A DNA stretch of 50,064 bases from Glycomyces tenuis DSM 44171 (GTDB taxonomy: Bacteria > Actinomycetota > Actinomycetes > Mycobacteriales > Micromonosporaceae). Positions 41,333-50,064 of this stretch are shown here, in pieces. The stretch is taken from NCBI RefSeq assembly GCF_000427885.1, contig NZ_KE386601.1, positions 1-50,064 on the forward strand, in the 5' to 3' direction. The notes under the pieces were generated by a model. That model was not told where the DNA came from and did no database searches. It saw nothing but the letters and a program-made list of their open reading frames with translations. Every line of letters starts with the position of its first letter. Positions within the stretch are counted from its first letter, which is position 1. Made by a program: the position numbers and the translations under genes.

Positions 41333-42381
41333 TGCCGCTGCTCGCCCGCACCGTCCTGGCGCCCCTCGCGGTCGAAGTCGCCCCCGGCGCCCTCGCCAGG
41401 CTCCCCGAACTGCTCGTCGACACCCGGATCTCCTCGGGAGGCCGCGTCGCCGTCGCCCTCGGCCCCGGCCTCGGCACCGAGATCGCCTCCCGGCTCGACC
41501 TGCCCGACGCCGTCGTCCACACCATCAAGCCCGGCACCCTCGACAGCGCCCACGAGCTCGCCTCGCGGCTGCGCGACGACCGCGTCGACGCCCTCGTCGG
41601 CATCGGCGGCGGCCGCCTCATCGACACCGCCAAGTACGCGGCGACCGAACTGGGCCTGCCGATGGTCGCCGTCGCCACCAGCCTCGCCCACGACGGCCTC
41701 GCCTCCCCGGTCGCCTCGCTCGAACGCGAGAAGGCCACCATCTCCTACGGCGTCCACACGCCCCTGGCCGTCCTCGCCGACCTCGACTTCATCCGCCGCG
41801 CCCCCGCCGCGCAGCTGCGCTCGGGCGTGGGCGACGCGCTCACCAACCTCTCGGCCACGGCCGACTGGGAGCTCTCGCACCGGGTCACCGGCGAGGCCGT
41901 CGACGGCCTCGCGCTCGCGATCGCCCGCACCGGCGCCGAAGCGGTGCTGCGCCACCCCGGCACCATCGCCAACGACGACTTCCTCGCCAGCCTCGCGAAC
42001 GCCCTCATCCAGGGCGGCCTGGCGATGGGCATGGCCGGGTCCTCGCGGCCCTGCTCGGGCGGGTGCCACGAGATCGCCCACGCCCTCCAGGCGCTCCACC
42101 CCGGCCTGGCCGGCCACGGCGAGCAGGGCGCGATCGGAGCGCTGTTCTGCACCTGGCTGCGAGGCGACGAGACACTGTTCGCGGAACTGGCCGCCGCCAT
42201 GCGCCGCCACGGCCTGCCGCGCACCCCGGAGGAGCTCGGTCTCACCGTGGAGGAACTCGCCACTGCGATCGAGTGCGCTCCGAGAACCCGCCCCGGGCGT
42301 TATACGATTCTCGAACATCGTGAACTGGATTCGGTGGCCATCAGCCGTCACCTCACGGAGATGATGCATGAGCTCGATTAG
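41332..42381 (+). CDS. sn-glycerol-1-phosphate dehydrogenase (EgsA/AraM-like)
   Basis: This 349-residue iron/zinc-type alcohol dehydrogenase reduces dihydroxyacetone phosphate to sn-glycerol 1-phosphate. GIGGGRLIDTAKYAA is the nucleotide loop. Metal ligands are the Asp in SLAHDGLASPVAS, His in GGCHEIAHAL and His in GHGEQGAIGAL, as in EgsA and archaeal G1PDH. GTG 41332 overlaps the upstream stop by one base. In bacteria such enzymes can serve wall polymers or unusual lipids. Here the neighbours suggest a surface glycopolymer. Confidence 0.85.
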   Translation: MPLLARTVLAPLAVEVAPGALARLPELLVDTRISSGGRVAVALGPGLGTEIASRLDLPDAVVHTIKPGTLDSAHELASRLRDDRVDALVGIGGGRLIDTAKYAATELGLPMVAVATSLAHDGLASPVASLEREKATISYGVHTPLAVLADLDFIRRAPAAQLRSGVGDALTNLSATADWELSHRVTGEAVDGLALAIARTGAEAVLRHPGTIANDDFLASLANALIQGGLAMGMAGSSRPCSGGCHEIAHALQALHPGLAGHGEQGAIGALFCTWLRGDETLFAELAAAMRRHGLPRTPEELGLTVEELATAIECAPRTRPGRYTILEHRELDSVAISRHLTEMMHELD

Positions 42382-43828
42382 CCCGCACCCCGACGGAGTC
42401 TCCGGTGGCAACCCCGGGAGCGGCGAGGAGGACCGATCCGGCGCCTCGGCTCCTCAGGGCGGCTACGGCACCGGGCCCTCGGGCGCTCCGGCAGGACACA
42501 CGCCGGGGACGACGAGCTCCGGTTCGGCGGCGTACGCGAGCCCCCCTCCCGGGGGCGCTCCGCAGGCCGCCCCGCAGGGCTATCCGGCGCAGGGCTACGG
42601 CCAGCCGCAAGGGCAGCAGCAGCCGCCGCCCGGCGGCTACAACGCGCCTCCGAATCCCAACCCCTACCGCCAGCAGCAGCCGGGGACCACCTACGGGCAG
42701 CCCCCCGGGCCCTACGGCCAGCCGCCGCAGCCGCCCCAGTCGCCGCACTACCCGCCGCCGTCACCGCAGTACCCGCCGCAGACCCCGCAGACGCCTCCCG
42801 GGCCCCCGCCTCCGGGCCCGCCGCCGATGCCGCAGGCCCCGTACGCGACGCGCCCCGAGCCGCACCGCGACATGCCGATGGCCGGCGCCTCCCCGATCCG
42901 GCGCAACATCGACGACACCGCCGAGCTCCCGGCGTTCCTGGACTCGGCGCGCAGCGACGAGAGCCCGCACTCGAAGACCCCGGTGCCCCAGACCAAGGGC
43001 GTGACGCGGAAGTTCCCGCTCACGACCGGCTTCACCGCGCTGCTGCGCCACCGCCACGCCCTGTCGGTCCTGGTCAAGCGCGACCTCGCGGTCAAGTACC
43101 AGTCGACCGTCATGGGCTACGTCTGGTCGCTGATCGAGCCGCTCGGCCTGGCCGCGATCTACTGGTTCGTGTTCGGCTTCCTGTTCGCCCGCGAGGGCGA
43201 CCTGCCCCAAGGCGTCGGCTTCCCGCTGTTCATCATCTGCGGCATCTTCGCCTGGCAGTGGTTCACCAGCGCCCTCAACGAAGGCACCAAGTCCCTCGGC
43301 GGCCAGGCGGCCCTGATCACCGTCATGAAGGTCCCACGCGAGGTCTTCCCCGTCTCCAAGGTCTTCGCCCGCTTCGCCGAGTACGTGGTCGGCTTCCCGA
43401 TCATCGTCGCGATGGCGATCGCCTACGGCGGCACCTTCGGGCTCAACCTCCTGTGGCTCGTCCCCGCCATCCTCGTCCAGGCCATGTTCCTGACCGGCAT
43501 CGTGTTCATCCTCGCGGGCCTGAACGTGCTCTACAAGGACGTGCAGCGCTTCCTGAGCCTGGTGACCAGGATCCTGTTCTACTCCTCGGCGATCATCTTC
43601 CCGGTCACCCGGGTGGCGGAGACGCTGCAGGACCACGAGCTCATCTACCGGATCTTCAGCCTGAACCCGCTGGTCGGCATCTTCCAGATGCACCGGGCCG
43701 TGTGGATCCCCAGCTTCCACCCGGACTGGTACCAGCTCGGCAGCTCCGTGGGCTTCGCGGTGTTCTTCCTGTTCTTCGGCCGCTGGATCTTCTACAAGCT
43801 CGAACCCAGGGTCCTGAAGGCCCTGTGA
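42368..43828 (+). CDS. Wzm/TagG-like ABC-2 polysaccharide exporter permease with a long Pro/Gln-rich N-terminus
   Basis: This 486-residue protein has residues 1-~160 as a disordered Pro/Gln/Gly/Tyr-rich tail (GYPAQGYGQPQGQQQPPPGG type). Residues ~215-486 form an ABC-2 permease: VKRDLAVKYQSTVMGYVWSL, EPLGLAAIYWFVFGFLF, and six or so helices ending at FFLFFGRWIFYKLEPRVLK. Wzm/TagG proteins move lipid-linked glycopolymers across the membrane with a Wzt/TagH ATPase, which is not next to this gene. ATG 42368 overlaps the dehydrogenase by 14 bp. Confidence 0.85.
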   Translation: MSSISPHPDGVSGGNPGSGEEDRSGASAPQGGYGTGPSGAPAGHTPGTTSSGSAAYASPPPGGAPQAAPQGYPAQGYGQPQGQQQPPPGGYNAPPNPNPYRQQQPGTTYGQPPGPYGQPPQPPQSPHYPPPSPQYPPQTPQTPPGPPPPGPPPMPQAPYATRPEPHRDMPMAGASPIRRNIDDTAELPAFLDSARSDESPHSKTPVPQTKGVTRKFPLTTGFTALLRHRHALSVLVKRDLAVKYQSTVMGYVWSLIEPLGLAAIYWFVFGFLFAREGDLPQGVGFPLFIICGIFAWQWFTSALNEGTKSLGGQAALITVMKVPREVFPVSKVFARFAEYVVGFPIIVAMAIAYGGTFGLNLLWLVPAILVQAMFLTGIVFILAGLNVLYKDVQRFLSLVTRILFYSSAIIFPVTRVAETLQDHELIYRIFSLNPLVGIFQMHRAVWIPSFHPDWYQLGSSVGFAVFFLFFGRWIFYKLEPRVLKAL

Positions 43829-44011
43829 GCCAACAGACCGCGGGCGTGTTCGCATCGCGCTTTGTTTGTACGATGATGGGATACGACCCGGTCTGCGGTG
43901 TCGACCGCGCCGCGGCCCGGCCGCCGCACCGGTCGAAGTCATCCCGGGACCGCCGAGCGCCTCGGCGTCCCGACGCATCGCGCGCCGCCCCGAGATGGAG
44001 ACTGTTGCTTT

Positions 44012-46261
44012 ATGACCTCGCCTCAGCCCCCGAGACCCCATAGCGGCATCGCAGGGGCGGCTATCGACGAGGAAACCCTCCACCTCCCGCTGACCACCCC
44101 CGGGCCGGCCTCGACGGTCAGGCCCACCGCGCCGAGCCCGTACCCGCAGCGCCCGCCGTTCCAACCGGCGCCCGCCCCGGCCCCGCCCAGGCCGCAGCGG
44201 CGCCCCGAACGCTGGGAGGGCACCGGCTTCCGGCCCGACATCCAGGGGCTTCGCGCCATCGCCGTCGTCCTGGTCCTGCTCTCGCACGCGGGCTTCTCCT
44301 TCGCCGAGGGCGGCTACGTCGGCGTCGACGTCTTCTTCGTCGTCTCGGGCTTCCTGATCACCTCGCTGCTGATCAAGGAGGTCTTCGACACCGGCAGGAT
44401 CTCCATCTCCGGCTTCTACGCCCGGCGCGCGCGCCGCATCCTGCCCGCCGCGAGCGCGGTCACCATCGTCACCGCCCTCGCCGCGTGGCTGTGGTTCCCC
44501 GTCACCCGCCTCGAAGCGGTGATGCAGGACGCGTTCACCGTGATCGTCTACGTCATCAACTACCGCTTCGTCGCCGAGAGCGCCGAGTACCTCAACGCCG
44601 GGCAGATGCCCTCGCCGTTCCAGCAGTACTGGTCCCTCGCCGTCGAAGAGCAGTTCTACGTCGTCTGGCCGCTGCTGCTGCTCGGCCTGCTGCTCGCGAT
44701 GAAACGCGCGCCGCGCCGGATGCTCAACCTCGCGATCACCGTCTGCGTCGTCATCTTCGTCCTGTCCCTGATCGCCTCGGTGCTCATCACCGACGCCGCC
44801 CAGTCCACCGCCTACTACGCCGCCCACACCCGCGCCTGGGAGCTGGCCGGCGGCGCGTTCCTGGCGCTGACGCTCCAGACCTGGAAGAAGCTGCCGTCGC
44901 TCGCGGCCCTGGCCCTCGGCGTCGTCGGCCTCGCCGCGATCGTCGCCTCCGGGGTGCTCTACACCGAACAGACGCCGTTCCCCGGCTACACCGCGCTCCT
45001 GCCGGTGCTCGGCACGATGCTCGTCATCGTCGCCGGCACCGCCCGCGGCGAGAACCTCGTCTCATCGCTGCTGGCGACCGGGCCGTTCCAGTTCGTCGGC
45101 AAGATCTCCTACAGCCTCTACCTGTGGCACTGGCCGATCCTCATCCTCGGCCCCCTGGCGATCGGCGCCGAGCCGGGCCTGCTGCTCAACGTCGTCCTGC
45201 TCGCCGGAACCTTCGCGGTCGCCCAGCTCTCCTACGAGTACATCGAGACGCCCTTCCGCACCGCGAAGCTCCTCAAGGGCAACATCATGGGCCTGGCCAC
45301 CGGCGTCCTGTGCTCCCTGCTCGCGGTCGCCATGATCCTCACCCTCACCCTCGGCTTCTCCAAGACCGCCGAGGAGAGCGGCCCGGTCGACCTCGAAGCG
45401 GTCGAAGAGGTCGAAGACCTCACCGCCCTCGAGCAGCAGCTCAGCGACGGCCTGGAGATCGAGCAGACGCCCGAGGGCCTGACCCCGCCCCTATCCGAGA
45501 CCGAGGCCGACCGGCCCGTCACCTATGGAGACGGATGCCACCTCGACACCGGAACGGTCGAGCTGCCCGAAGGCTGCGCCTACGGTGACACGGACTCGGA
45601 CACGCAGGTGGTGCTCTTCGGCGACTCCCATGCGGCCCAATGGTTCCCCGCGCTCGAAGCGATCGCCTCGGAACAGGGCTGGAGCCTGATCAACCGGACC
45701 AAGAGCTCCTGCACCCCCGTGTCGGTGCGCATGGAGAGCGATGTGCACGAAGGCGAATACGTCGAGTGCTGGGACTGGAAGGCCGAGGTCTTCGACGAGA
45801 TCGACGAGATCCAGCCGGAGATGGTGGTGCTCGGCAGCTCCGACGCCGTGGACCTGTCCGGGCCGAACGGCGACGAGGCCACGGCGTGGGCGAACGGGTG
45901 GACCGAGACGCTCGAGCGGATCGGCGAATCCGCCGGGACGACGGTCGCCCTGACCGACACCCCGTGGGCCACCGGCGAATTCTCCGGTCCGGACTGCATC
46001 TCGCTCAACTCGGACGCCGTCTCGACCTGCGTGAGCGAGGAACCCTACGCGATCGTCAACGAGGACTTCAGGGCCGCGGGCCTCGAAGCGCAGGAGGCCG
46101 CCGGCGCCACGGTCATCGACACCGAGCAATGGCTCTGCCTCGACGGGAAGTGCCCCGTGATCGTCGGCGACATCAGCGTCTACCGAGACAAGCACCACAT
46201 GAGCACACCGTACGCGAGATCACTGACCGGGGTCCTCTTCGAAGCCCTGCCCGCCATCTGA
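44012..46261 (+). CDS. Membrane acyltransferase with C-terminal SGNH domain (OatA/OafB-like)
   Basis: This 749-residue two-domain protein acetylates surface glycans. After a Pro-rich start (~1-70), the Acyltransferase_3 domain (~70-430) has FRPDIQGLRAIAVVLVLLSH, GGYVGVDVFFVVSGFLIT, ARRARRILPAA and SYSLYLWHWPILIL in about ten helices. One more helix leads to an acidic linker and the SGNH domain with FGDSHAAQW (S539) and a terminal DKHHMS that supplies the Asp/His pair. ATG 44012 is used, with GGAG 11 nt upstream. Confidence 0.9.
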   Translation: MTSPQPPRPHSGIAGAAIDEETLHLPLTTPGPASTVRPTAPSPYPQRPPFQPAPAPAPPRPQRRPERWEGTGFRPDIQGLRAIAVVLVLLSHAGFSFAEGGYVGVDVFFVVSGFLITSLLIKEVFDTGRISISGFYARRARRILPAASAVTIVTALAAWLWFPVTRLEAVMQDAFTVIVYVINYRFVAESAEYLNAGQMPSPFQQYWSLAVEEQFYVVWPLLLLGLLLAMKRAPRRMLNLAITVCVVIFVLSLIASVLITDAAQSTAYYAAHTRAWELAGGAFLALTLQTWKKLPSLAALALGVVGLAAIVASGVLYTEQTPFPGYTALLPVLGTMLVIVAGTARGENLVSSLLATGPFQFVGKISYSLYLWHWPILILGPLAIGAEPGLLLNVVLLAGTFAVAQLSYEYIETPFRTAKLLKGNIMGLATGVLCSLLAVAMILTLTLGFSKTAEESGPVDLEAVEEVEDLTALEQQLSDGLEIEQTPEGLTPPLSETEADRPVTYGDGCHLDTGTVELPEGCAYGDTDSDTQVVLFGDSHAAQWFPALEAIASEQGWSLINRTKSSCTPVSVRMESDVHEGEYVECWDWKAEVFDEIDEIQPEMVVLGSSDAVDLSGPNGDEATAWANGWTETLERIGESAGTTVALTDTPWATGEFSGPDCISLNSDAVSTCVSEEPYAIVNEDFRAAGLEAQEAAGATVIDTEQWLCLDGKCPVIVGDISVYRDKHHMSTPYARSLTGVLFEALPAI

Positions 46262-46337
46262 TCGATACGGGTGGAATGCGCCGATCCGGGCGCTCCCGAA
46301 TGTGTACAGAGGATGGCATCGCCAAAGCTCACGGCCC

Positions 46338-46364
46338 TTGAGGCGTGCCCGCCCCTGCTAGTAT
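46338..46364 (+). promoter_or_regulatory. Candidate promoter of the lipoprotein gene
   Basis: TTGAGG (46338-46343) and TAGTAT (46359-46364) are separated by 15 bp and lie 35 bp before ATG 46399. Both boxes are good but the spacing is slightly short. Confidence 0.45.
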
Positions 46365-46398
46365 CGGGTCTGTGCGACCCCCAGAGAGGATGAACCCC

Positions 46399-47025
46399 AT
46401 GCCCATGCGACGGTTGACGGCCACAGCGGCGGTCATGCTCGTCTTCGGCGCCGGATGCTCCGCCGAGAACGAGGGGAACCCCGAGGCCCCGGCCGCCTCC
46501 GCGTCGGAGGAGGCCGTCGAGCCGTCCCCGAGCATGACCGCCCACGAGGCCGTGGAGCAGGTGTTCCAACTCGAACTCGAAGCCCCCGAAGGATTCGTCG
46601 CCGACGACGTCGAACGGCCCGCCCTGGTCGTCGAGGACCACGCCACCTACGGCTTCGCACTCGAAGGCGGCCACGCGGACTCGCGCCTGTGGGTCACCAC
46701 CTATCTCCTGCCGGAGGGCTCCGAGCCGGCCGACTACAACGCCGAAGTGGCGCTGATCCTGCCCTACGACGACGAGCGCGGCAACACACTCTCGCACGGG
46801 AAGCACCTCCCGACGCTGGTGAACGGCTACGAAGGCGTCTACCGCAACGCCAACATCGGCGAGGAGATCAAGCAGCAGAACCACTACCTGTTCGCCGGGC
46901 GGCACCTGATCCAGATCACCTGCCAGTGGAACTTCGACTTCAACGAGGTCTACGAAGGCTGCTTCAACCTCACCAGGAACTTCCCCTACCCGGCCGAATG
47001 GCCGATCACCAGGCCCGCCGCCTAG
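46399..47025 (+). CDS. Secreted lipoprotein of unknown function
   Basis: This 208-residue protein starts at ATG 46399 (MPMRRLTATAAVMLVFGAGC), which gives a compact signal peptide with lipobox FGAGC and lipidated C20. GAGAGG lies ~10 nt upstream; ATG 46390 would add three residues. A Glu/Ser/Pro-rich linker (~21-45) is followed by a mixed fold with three Cys (CSAE aside, CQWNFDF and YEGCFNL). I do not recognise the family. It ends 21 bp from the convergent glycosyltransferase gene. Confidence 0.7.
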   Translation: MPMRRLTATAAVMLVFGAGCSAENEGNPEAPAASASEEAVEPSPSMTAHEAVEQVFQLELEAPEGFVADDVERPALVVEDHATYGFALEGGHADSRLWVTTYLLPEGSEPADYNAEVALILPYDDERGNTLSHGKHLPTLVNGYEGVYRNANIGEEIKQQNHYLFAGRHLIQITCQWNFDFNEVYEGCFNLTRNFPYPAEWPITRPAA

Positions 47026-47046
47026 ACCGTCACCCCGCGGTTCCGG

Positions 47047-48564
47047 TCACAGCTCGACGCCCACCGACCGGAACCGCTCGCGGTGCGCCTCGAAGCCGAA
47101 CCGCTGCTCCACCGCCTCGATGCCGCGCTTCTGCTGCACGGTGTACTCCGACGGGTTCCCCGCCAAGGCGGTGATCAGCTCCCGCGCCTCCTCCGGCCTC
47201 GCGTAGAGCGCGCCGGTGCCGAACACCTCCTCGAAGGCCGGCGGGAGCACCGTGGGCACGCCCGCGGCCATCGCCTCGACCGGGGCCCTGCCGAAGGCCT
47301 CGAGCAGCGCGCTGTGCGGGTAGTAGGCGTAGAAGTCCAGCCCGGTGAGGAACTCGCCCACCGGCGCCGTGTCGAAACCCTGGACGGTCCAGTTCGACGG
47401 CAGCCTGCCGAGGATCCGCTCGGCCGCCCGGGCGCCGCCGAGCACCCGGATCTCCCAGTCCGGCCCTTCGGGGTAGCAGGCGCGCAGGTCGGCGGCGAGC
47501 TCGGGCCACTTCGACTGGTGGTCGCGCGAGTGCCGCCCTATCACCACCGGGCCCTCGGGGGCCTCGGGCCCGCGGCGGCCCAGCCGCGCCAGGTCGAGCG
47601 TCGGGTACCAGTAGTCGGCGGCGAGCGCCACGTCCCGCAGCTCCTCGCCGTGGTGCTCGACCAGCACCCGGTGGACCGCCGGTCCGGCCGCGAACCACCG
47701 GTGCGGGCCGATCCAGTCCGACAGCGTGCGGTGCACCAGTGCGGGGTCCCAGATCGGCTTGCGTCCGCCGACCGCGTCGTAGTACGACATCGGGGCCTGG
47801 TTCACCACGAGGATCGACTCGCGCGCCTCGATGGACGGCAGGTCGTCGCGCAGGCGCTCGGCGAACGGCGGGAACCGCATGACGAGCAGCTCGCAGGAGA
47901 CCTTCGAGCGCGGCTGGACGTAGCGGACGGACTCCCCGTCCACCAGCTCCTCGATCTTCGGATTCACCGGCCGCCCCGTGTTGGAGGCGTACAGCGGGTG
48001 GTGGAGCAGCCCGACCCGCTTGCCCGCCTCCGCCAGGAGGCCGATCTCGTTGGCGTTGCTGGCGGTCGTGCCGCCGGGGAGGTTGAAGTTCGAGACGATG
48101 ACGACGTCGAAGTGCTCCTCGCGGCGCGGCGCGGCCGCGGCGGTCACGACGGTCCGCAGCGCCCGGGCCGCGATCTCGCGGGCCTCGCGCGGCTGCGCCG
48201 GGTCGGCGGCGACGTCTTGGAGCAGCTTCTCCGAGTCGGCCAGGAAGCCGTGCTCGGCCCGTCCGGCCGCCGTCCGCGCCGTCTCCAGGGCCCGCTGGCG
48301 CCGCTTGGGCGACATCTCGGGGCGCCCGCTGGCGACACTGCGCAGGCGCCTGCCGGGGCGGCGCCGGCTCAGCCGCCGCAGCAGCAGCGAGAGCCCGACG
48401 AGGACCTCGACCCCCAGCACGGCGGCCATCGCCGGCAGGTACACCTCCGGGCCGGTCAGGAACGTCAGGGCCACCACGACCGCGACGGCCGCGGCCAGCG
48501 CGGCGGCCGCGGCGAGGGCTGTGGCGAGCAGGGTCGGGCGTCCGTCGGCGCGGCGGAGACTCAT
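47047..48564 (-). CDS. Glycosyltransferase (GT4-like) with N-terminal membrane helices
   Basis: This 505-residue protein has two N-terminal hydrophobic segments (~12-35 and ~40-62), then a basic stretch and a Rossmann-type glycosyltransferase. Visible signs are VVIVSNFNLPGGTTASNANEI for the acceptor side, VVIGRHSRDHQSKWPE and EAFGRAPVEAMAAGVPTVLP, the GT4 donor-sugar motif. ATG 48564 overlaps the upstream gene's stop (ATGA), so the two glycosyltransferases are coupled. The donor and acceptor are unknown. Confidence 0.8.
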   Translation of the reverse strand: MSLRRADGRPTLLATALAAAAALAAAVAVVVALTFLTGPEVYLPAMAAVLGVEVLVGLSLLLRRLSRRRPGRRLRSVASGRPEMSPKRRQRALETARTAAGRAEHGFLADSEKLLQDVAADPAQPREAREIAARALRTVVTAAAAPRREEHFDVVIVSNFNLPGGTTASNANEIGLLAEAGKRVGLLHHPLYASNTGRPVNPKIEELVDGESVRYVQPRSKVSCELLVMRFPPFAERLRDDLPSIEARESILVVNQAPMSYYDAVGGRKPIWDPALVHRTLSDWIGPHRWFAAGPAVHRVLVEHHGEELRDVALAADYWYPTLDLARLGRRGPEAPEGPVVIGRHSRDHQSKWPELAADLRACYPEGPDWEIRVLGGARAAERILGRLPSNWTVQGFDTAPVGEFLTGLDFYAYYPHSALLEAFGRAPVEAMAAGVPTVLPPAFEEVFGTGALYARPEEARELITALAGNPSEYTVQQKRGIEAVEQRFGFEAHRERFRSVGVEL

Positions 48565-50048
48565 CGGGCGAACTTTCTGCGGAAGAGGCCGAGCAGCCGC
48601 CGGAAACCGGGCTCGGTGGCGAGCATGCACAGGACGAACAGGGTCGCGGCGACGGCCGCGAAGCCCACCGCGAGACCGGCCTGGGAACCGAGCGCGAGCC
48701 AGGCGACGACGGCCAGCGCGTACAGGGCGAGCAGGGCGGTCGCGGCGATGCCGGCGAGTCTGCGGTACCTCCGCCGGCGGGGCGGGATCGCGCCGGCGGG
48801 CTCGGACGGCTCGGCGGGGCGGCGGCGCTGCGTCGGCAGCCGGTCCTGGTGCGGCTCGGCGCTGCCGGAGCCGAACTCGACCTCGCCGCCGTGCCGCAGG
48901 GCGTACTCGGATTCGCGTCCCTCCCACAGGGACCGCTCGGCGACGACGAGCCGGGCGGTGTCGAACTCGTCGGAGGGGCACAGGTAGGCGATGTCGTGCC
49001 GGTGCAGGGCCTCCAGCACCGAGGGCCGGATGCGGCGGTCCTTGCCCAGCGGGCGCAGCAGGGACTCCTGGTGCAGGAGCCCGACCTTGCGGCCCCGCTC
49101 GGCGGCCGCGGCCGCCGCGAGCAGGGCGGCGCCGAGCGCGTCGCTGTCGTAGCGGCAGTCGGCGACGTGGACCTCGTCGAAGGGGCCGAGGTCGCGCTCG
49201 CCGCTGCGGATGAACGCGGGCGCGAAGAACGGGCGCTCCGGGCGGCCGGGGTGGATGAACGCCTCGCTGCGGCCGCGGCGGATCTGCTGGTGCCAGTGCT
49301 TCTGGCCGGACTGGTAGGCCCACCGGTAGGGGTGGATCCAGCCCATGCCGAACTCCGAGGAGGTGAGGCTGGCCTCCGAGAGGCGGACGATCGCCATGGG
49401 CGTCTCGGTGAGCCGCTTGACGGCGCGGTCGCCGAACACGGAGGCGAAGCGCATGCGGAACTCGGTGTCGGCGCCCTTGCGGACCTCGTCGAAGAAGCCC
49501 ATGTGCTCGCGGACCGGCGCGAGGCGGAACATGATCGAGGTCGAGCGGACGCTGTGTATGGAGCGGGAGGAGCGGCACACGGTCAGGTCGTCGAAGGCCC
49601 GGACGGCGCTGGAGATCGAGAGGATGATCTCCGGGTCCTCCCGGATCGGCAGGGACTGGCGCTCGAGCCAGGCCGGGTGCGCCCAGTCGTCGGAGTCCAG
49701 GCCGGTGACGATCCGGCCCGAGCACTGGGCGAGCGCGTGGTTGCGCGCCACGTAGGTGCCGCAGTTGCGGGGGAGCACCAGGAGCTTGATGCGCGGGTCG
49801 AGGGCCTCGCACTCGGCGAGCAGCGGCCGGTGCTCGGGGCCGGAGCAGTCGTCGACCAGCAGCAGCTCCCAGTTCTGCCAGGTCTGCTCCAGCACCGATC
49901 GGATCGCGGTGCGCAGTTCCGGGCCGGGCCGGAAGCACGTCATGATGATCGAGATCTTCGGGCCGGTGGGGACCGGCGCGAGCGGCCCGGCGGTGAGGCG
50001 GTCGAACAGCGGCACGCTCTCGTCGTCGGTGAGCCGCAGGTCCTCCAT
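48561..50048 (-). CDS. GT2-family glycosyltransferase, possibly 5'-truncated by the window edge
   Basis: This is 495 residues from ATG 50048; the frame stays open to the right edge, so the true start may lie outside. The GT-A domain has KISIIMTCFRPGPELRTAI, LLLVDDCSGPEHR and VTGLDSDDWAHP (DSDD metal motif). A helical middle, a second region (~275-385) and two C-terminal hydrophobic segments (~430-450 and ~455-475) follow. With the next gene it forms a two-gene glycosyltransferase unit, probably for a surface polymer. Confidence 0.8.
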   Translation of the reverse strand: MEDLRLTDDESVPLFDRLTAGPLAPVPTGPKISIIMTCFRPGPELRTAIRSVLEQTWQNWELLLVDDCSGPEHRPLLAECEALDPRIKLLVLPRNCGTYVARNHALAQCSGRIVTGLDSDDWAHPAWLERQSLPIREDPEIILSISSAVRAFDDLTVCRSSRSIHSVRSTSIMFRLAPVREHMGFFDEVRKGADTEFRMRFASVFGDRAVKRLTETPMAIVRLSEASLTSSEFGMGWIHPYRWAYQSGQKHWHQQIRRGRSEAFIHPGRPERPFFAPAFIRSGERDLGPFDEVHVADCRYDSDALGAALLAAAAAAERGRKVGLLHQESLLRPLGKDRRIRPSVLEALHRHDIAYLCPSDEFDTARLVVAERSLWEGRESEYALRHGGEVEFGSGSAEPHQDRLPTQRRRPAEPSEPAGAIPPRRRRYRRLAGIAATALLALYALAVVAWLALGSQAGLAVGFAAVAATLFVLCMLATEPGFRRLLGLFRRKFAR

Positions 50049-50064
50049 GCCGGTCAGGAGCCGG

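Noticed and set aside
42761..44827. Minus-strand frame of 688 codons opposite the exporter and acyltransferase
   Set aside because: It spans two real plus-strand genes and the gap between them; the product is low-complexity Gly/Asp/Glu/Arg/Val.
1..50064. CRISPR array
   Set aside because: No regularly spaced repeats of 25-40 bp were seen. The only clear long repeat is the two-copy 33-bp one.

Overview
The window is high-GC DNA with short intergenic gaps, many ATGA/GTGA stop-start overlaps and a PknB/FhaA/PstP cell-wall signalling locus. This points to an actinobacterium. The gene set (folB-folK-DUF3180, an RDD protein next to a HisC-like aminotransferase, orphan sugar-permease paralogues) would fit Glycomycetales or Micromonosporales, but that is an inference from gene content and was not checked by a search.

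Layout. (1) 1-5.7 kb is the right part of an actinomycete integrative and conjugative element (AICE). It holds an IS3-family transposase end, a TraB/FtsK-like translocase that has lost its N-terminus next to the IS, a dense GCTAGC palindrome cluster, a small Cys-rich membrane protein, a DnaB-N/DUF3987 replication-type protein, an excisionase and a tyrosine integrase. The integrase ends 148 bp from the 3' end of a tRNA-Arg(CCT), the presumed attachment site. (2) 5.8-9.3 kb is a compact type VII secretion-associated toxin cassette: two YbaB-like proteins, an EspC/WXG100-like protein, a stand-alone WXG100-like N-domain, a nucleotidyltransferase-fold toxin and a candidate immunity protein. A 33-bp direct repeat (32/33 identical) brackets it, and one copy is the 3' end of the neighbouring sulfotransferase gene. 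(3) 9.3-22.7 kb is mostly chromosomal housekeeping: sulfotransferase, GlpD, a voltage-sensor-like membrane protein, FolB-FolK-DUF3180, two orphan permeases, a DeoR regulator divergent from NagA, a DUF4190 protein, an RDD protein, an aminotransferase and a small XRE regulator. (4) 22.9-32.3 kb is the conserved fhaA-fhaB-pstP-rodA-pbpA-pknA-pknB locus controlling peptidoglycan synthesis and division, closed by a perfect 17-bp-stem terminator. (5) 32.5-38.7 kb is a complete minus-strand Dpp/Opp-type ABC importer operon with an extra 62-residue two-helix protein. (6) 39.2-50 kb carries isocitrate dehydrogenase and then a cell-envelope glycopolymer region: cytidylyltransferase-like NTP transferase, glycerol-1-phosphate dehydrogenase, Wzm/TagG-like exporter permease, SGNH acyltransferase, a lipoprotein and two glycosyltransferases, the last running to the window edge.

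The most interesting parts are the repeat-bracketed toxin cassette and the palindrome cluster behind the translocase gene. Functions are read from motifs and family resemblance by eye; no database search was run. Many starts were moved from the longest ORF to the best ribosome binding site, stop-start overlap or leaderless-type promoter.
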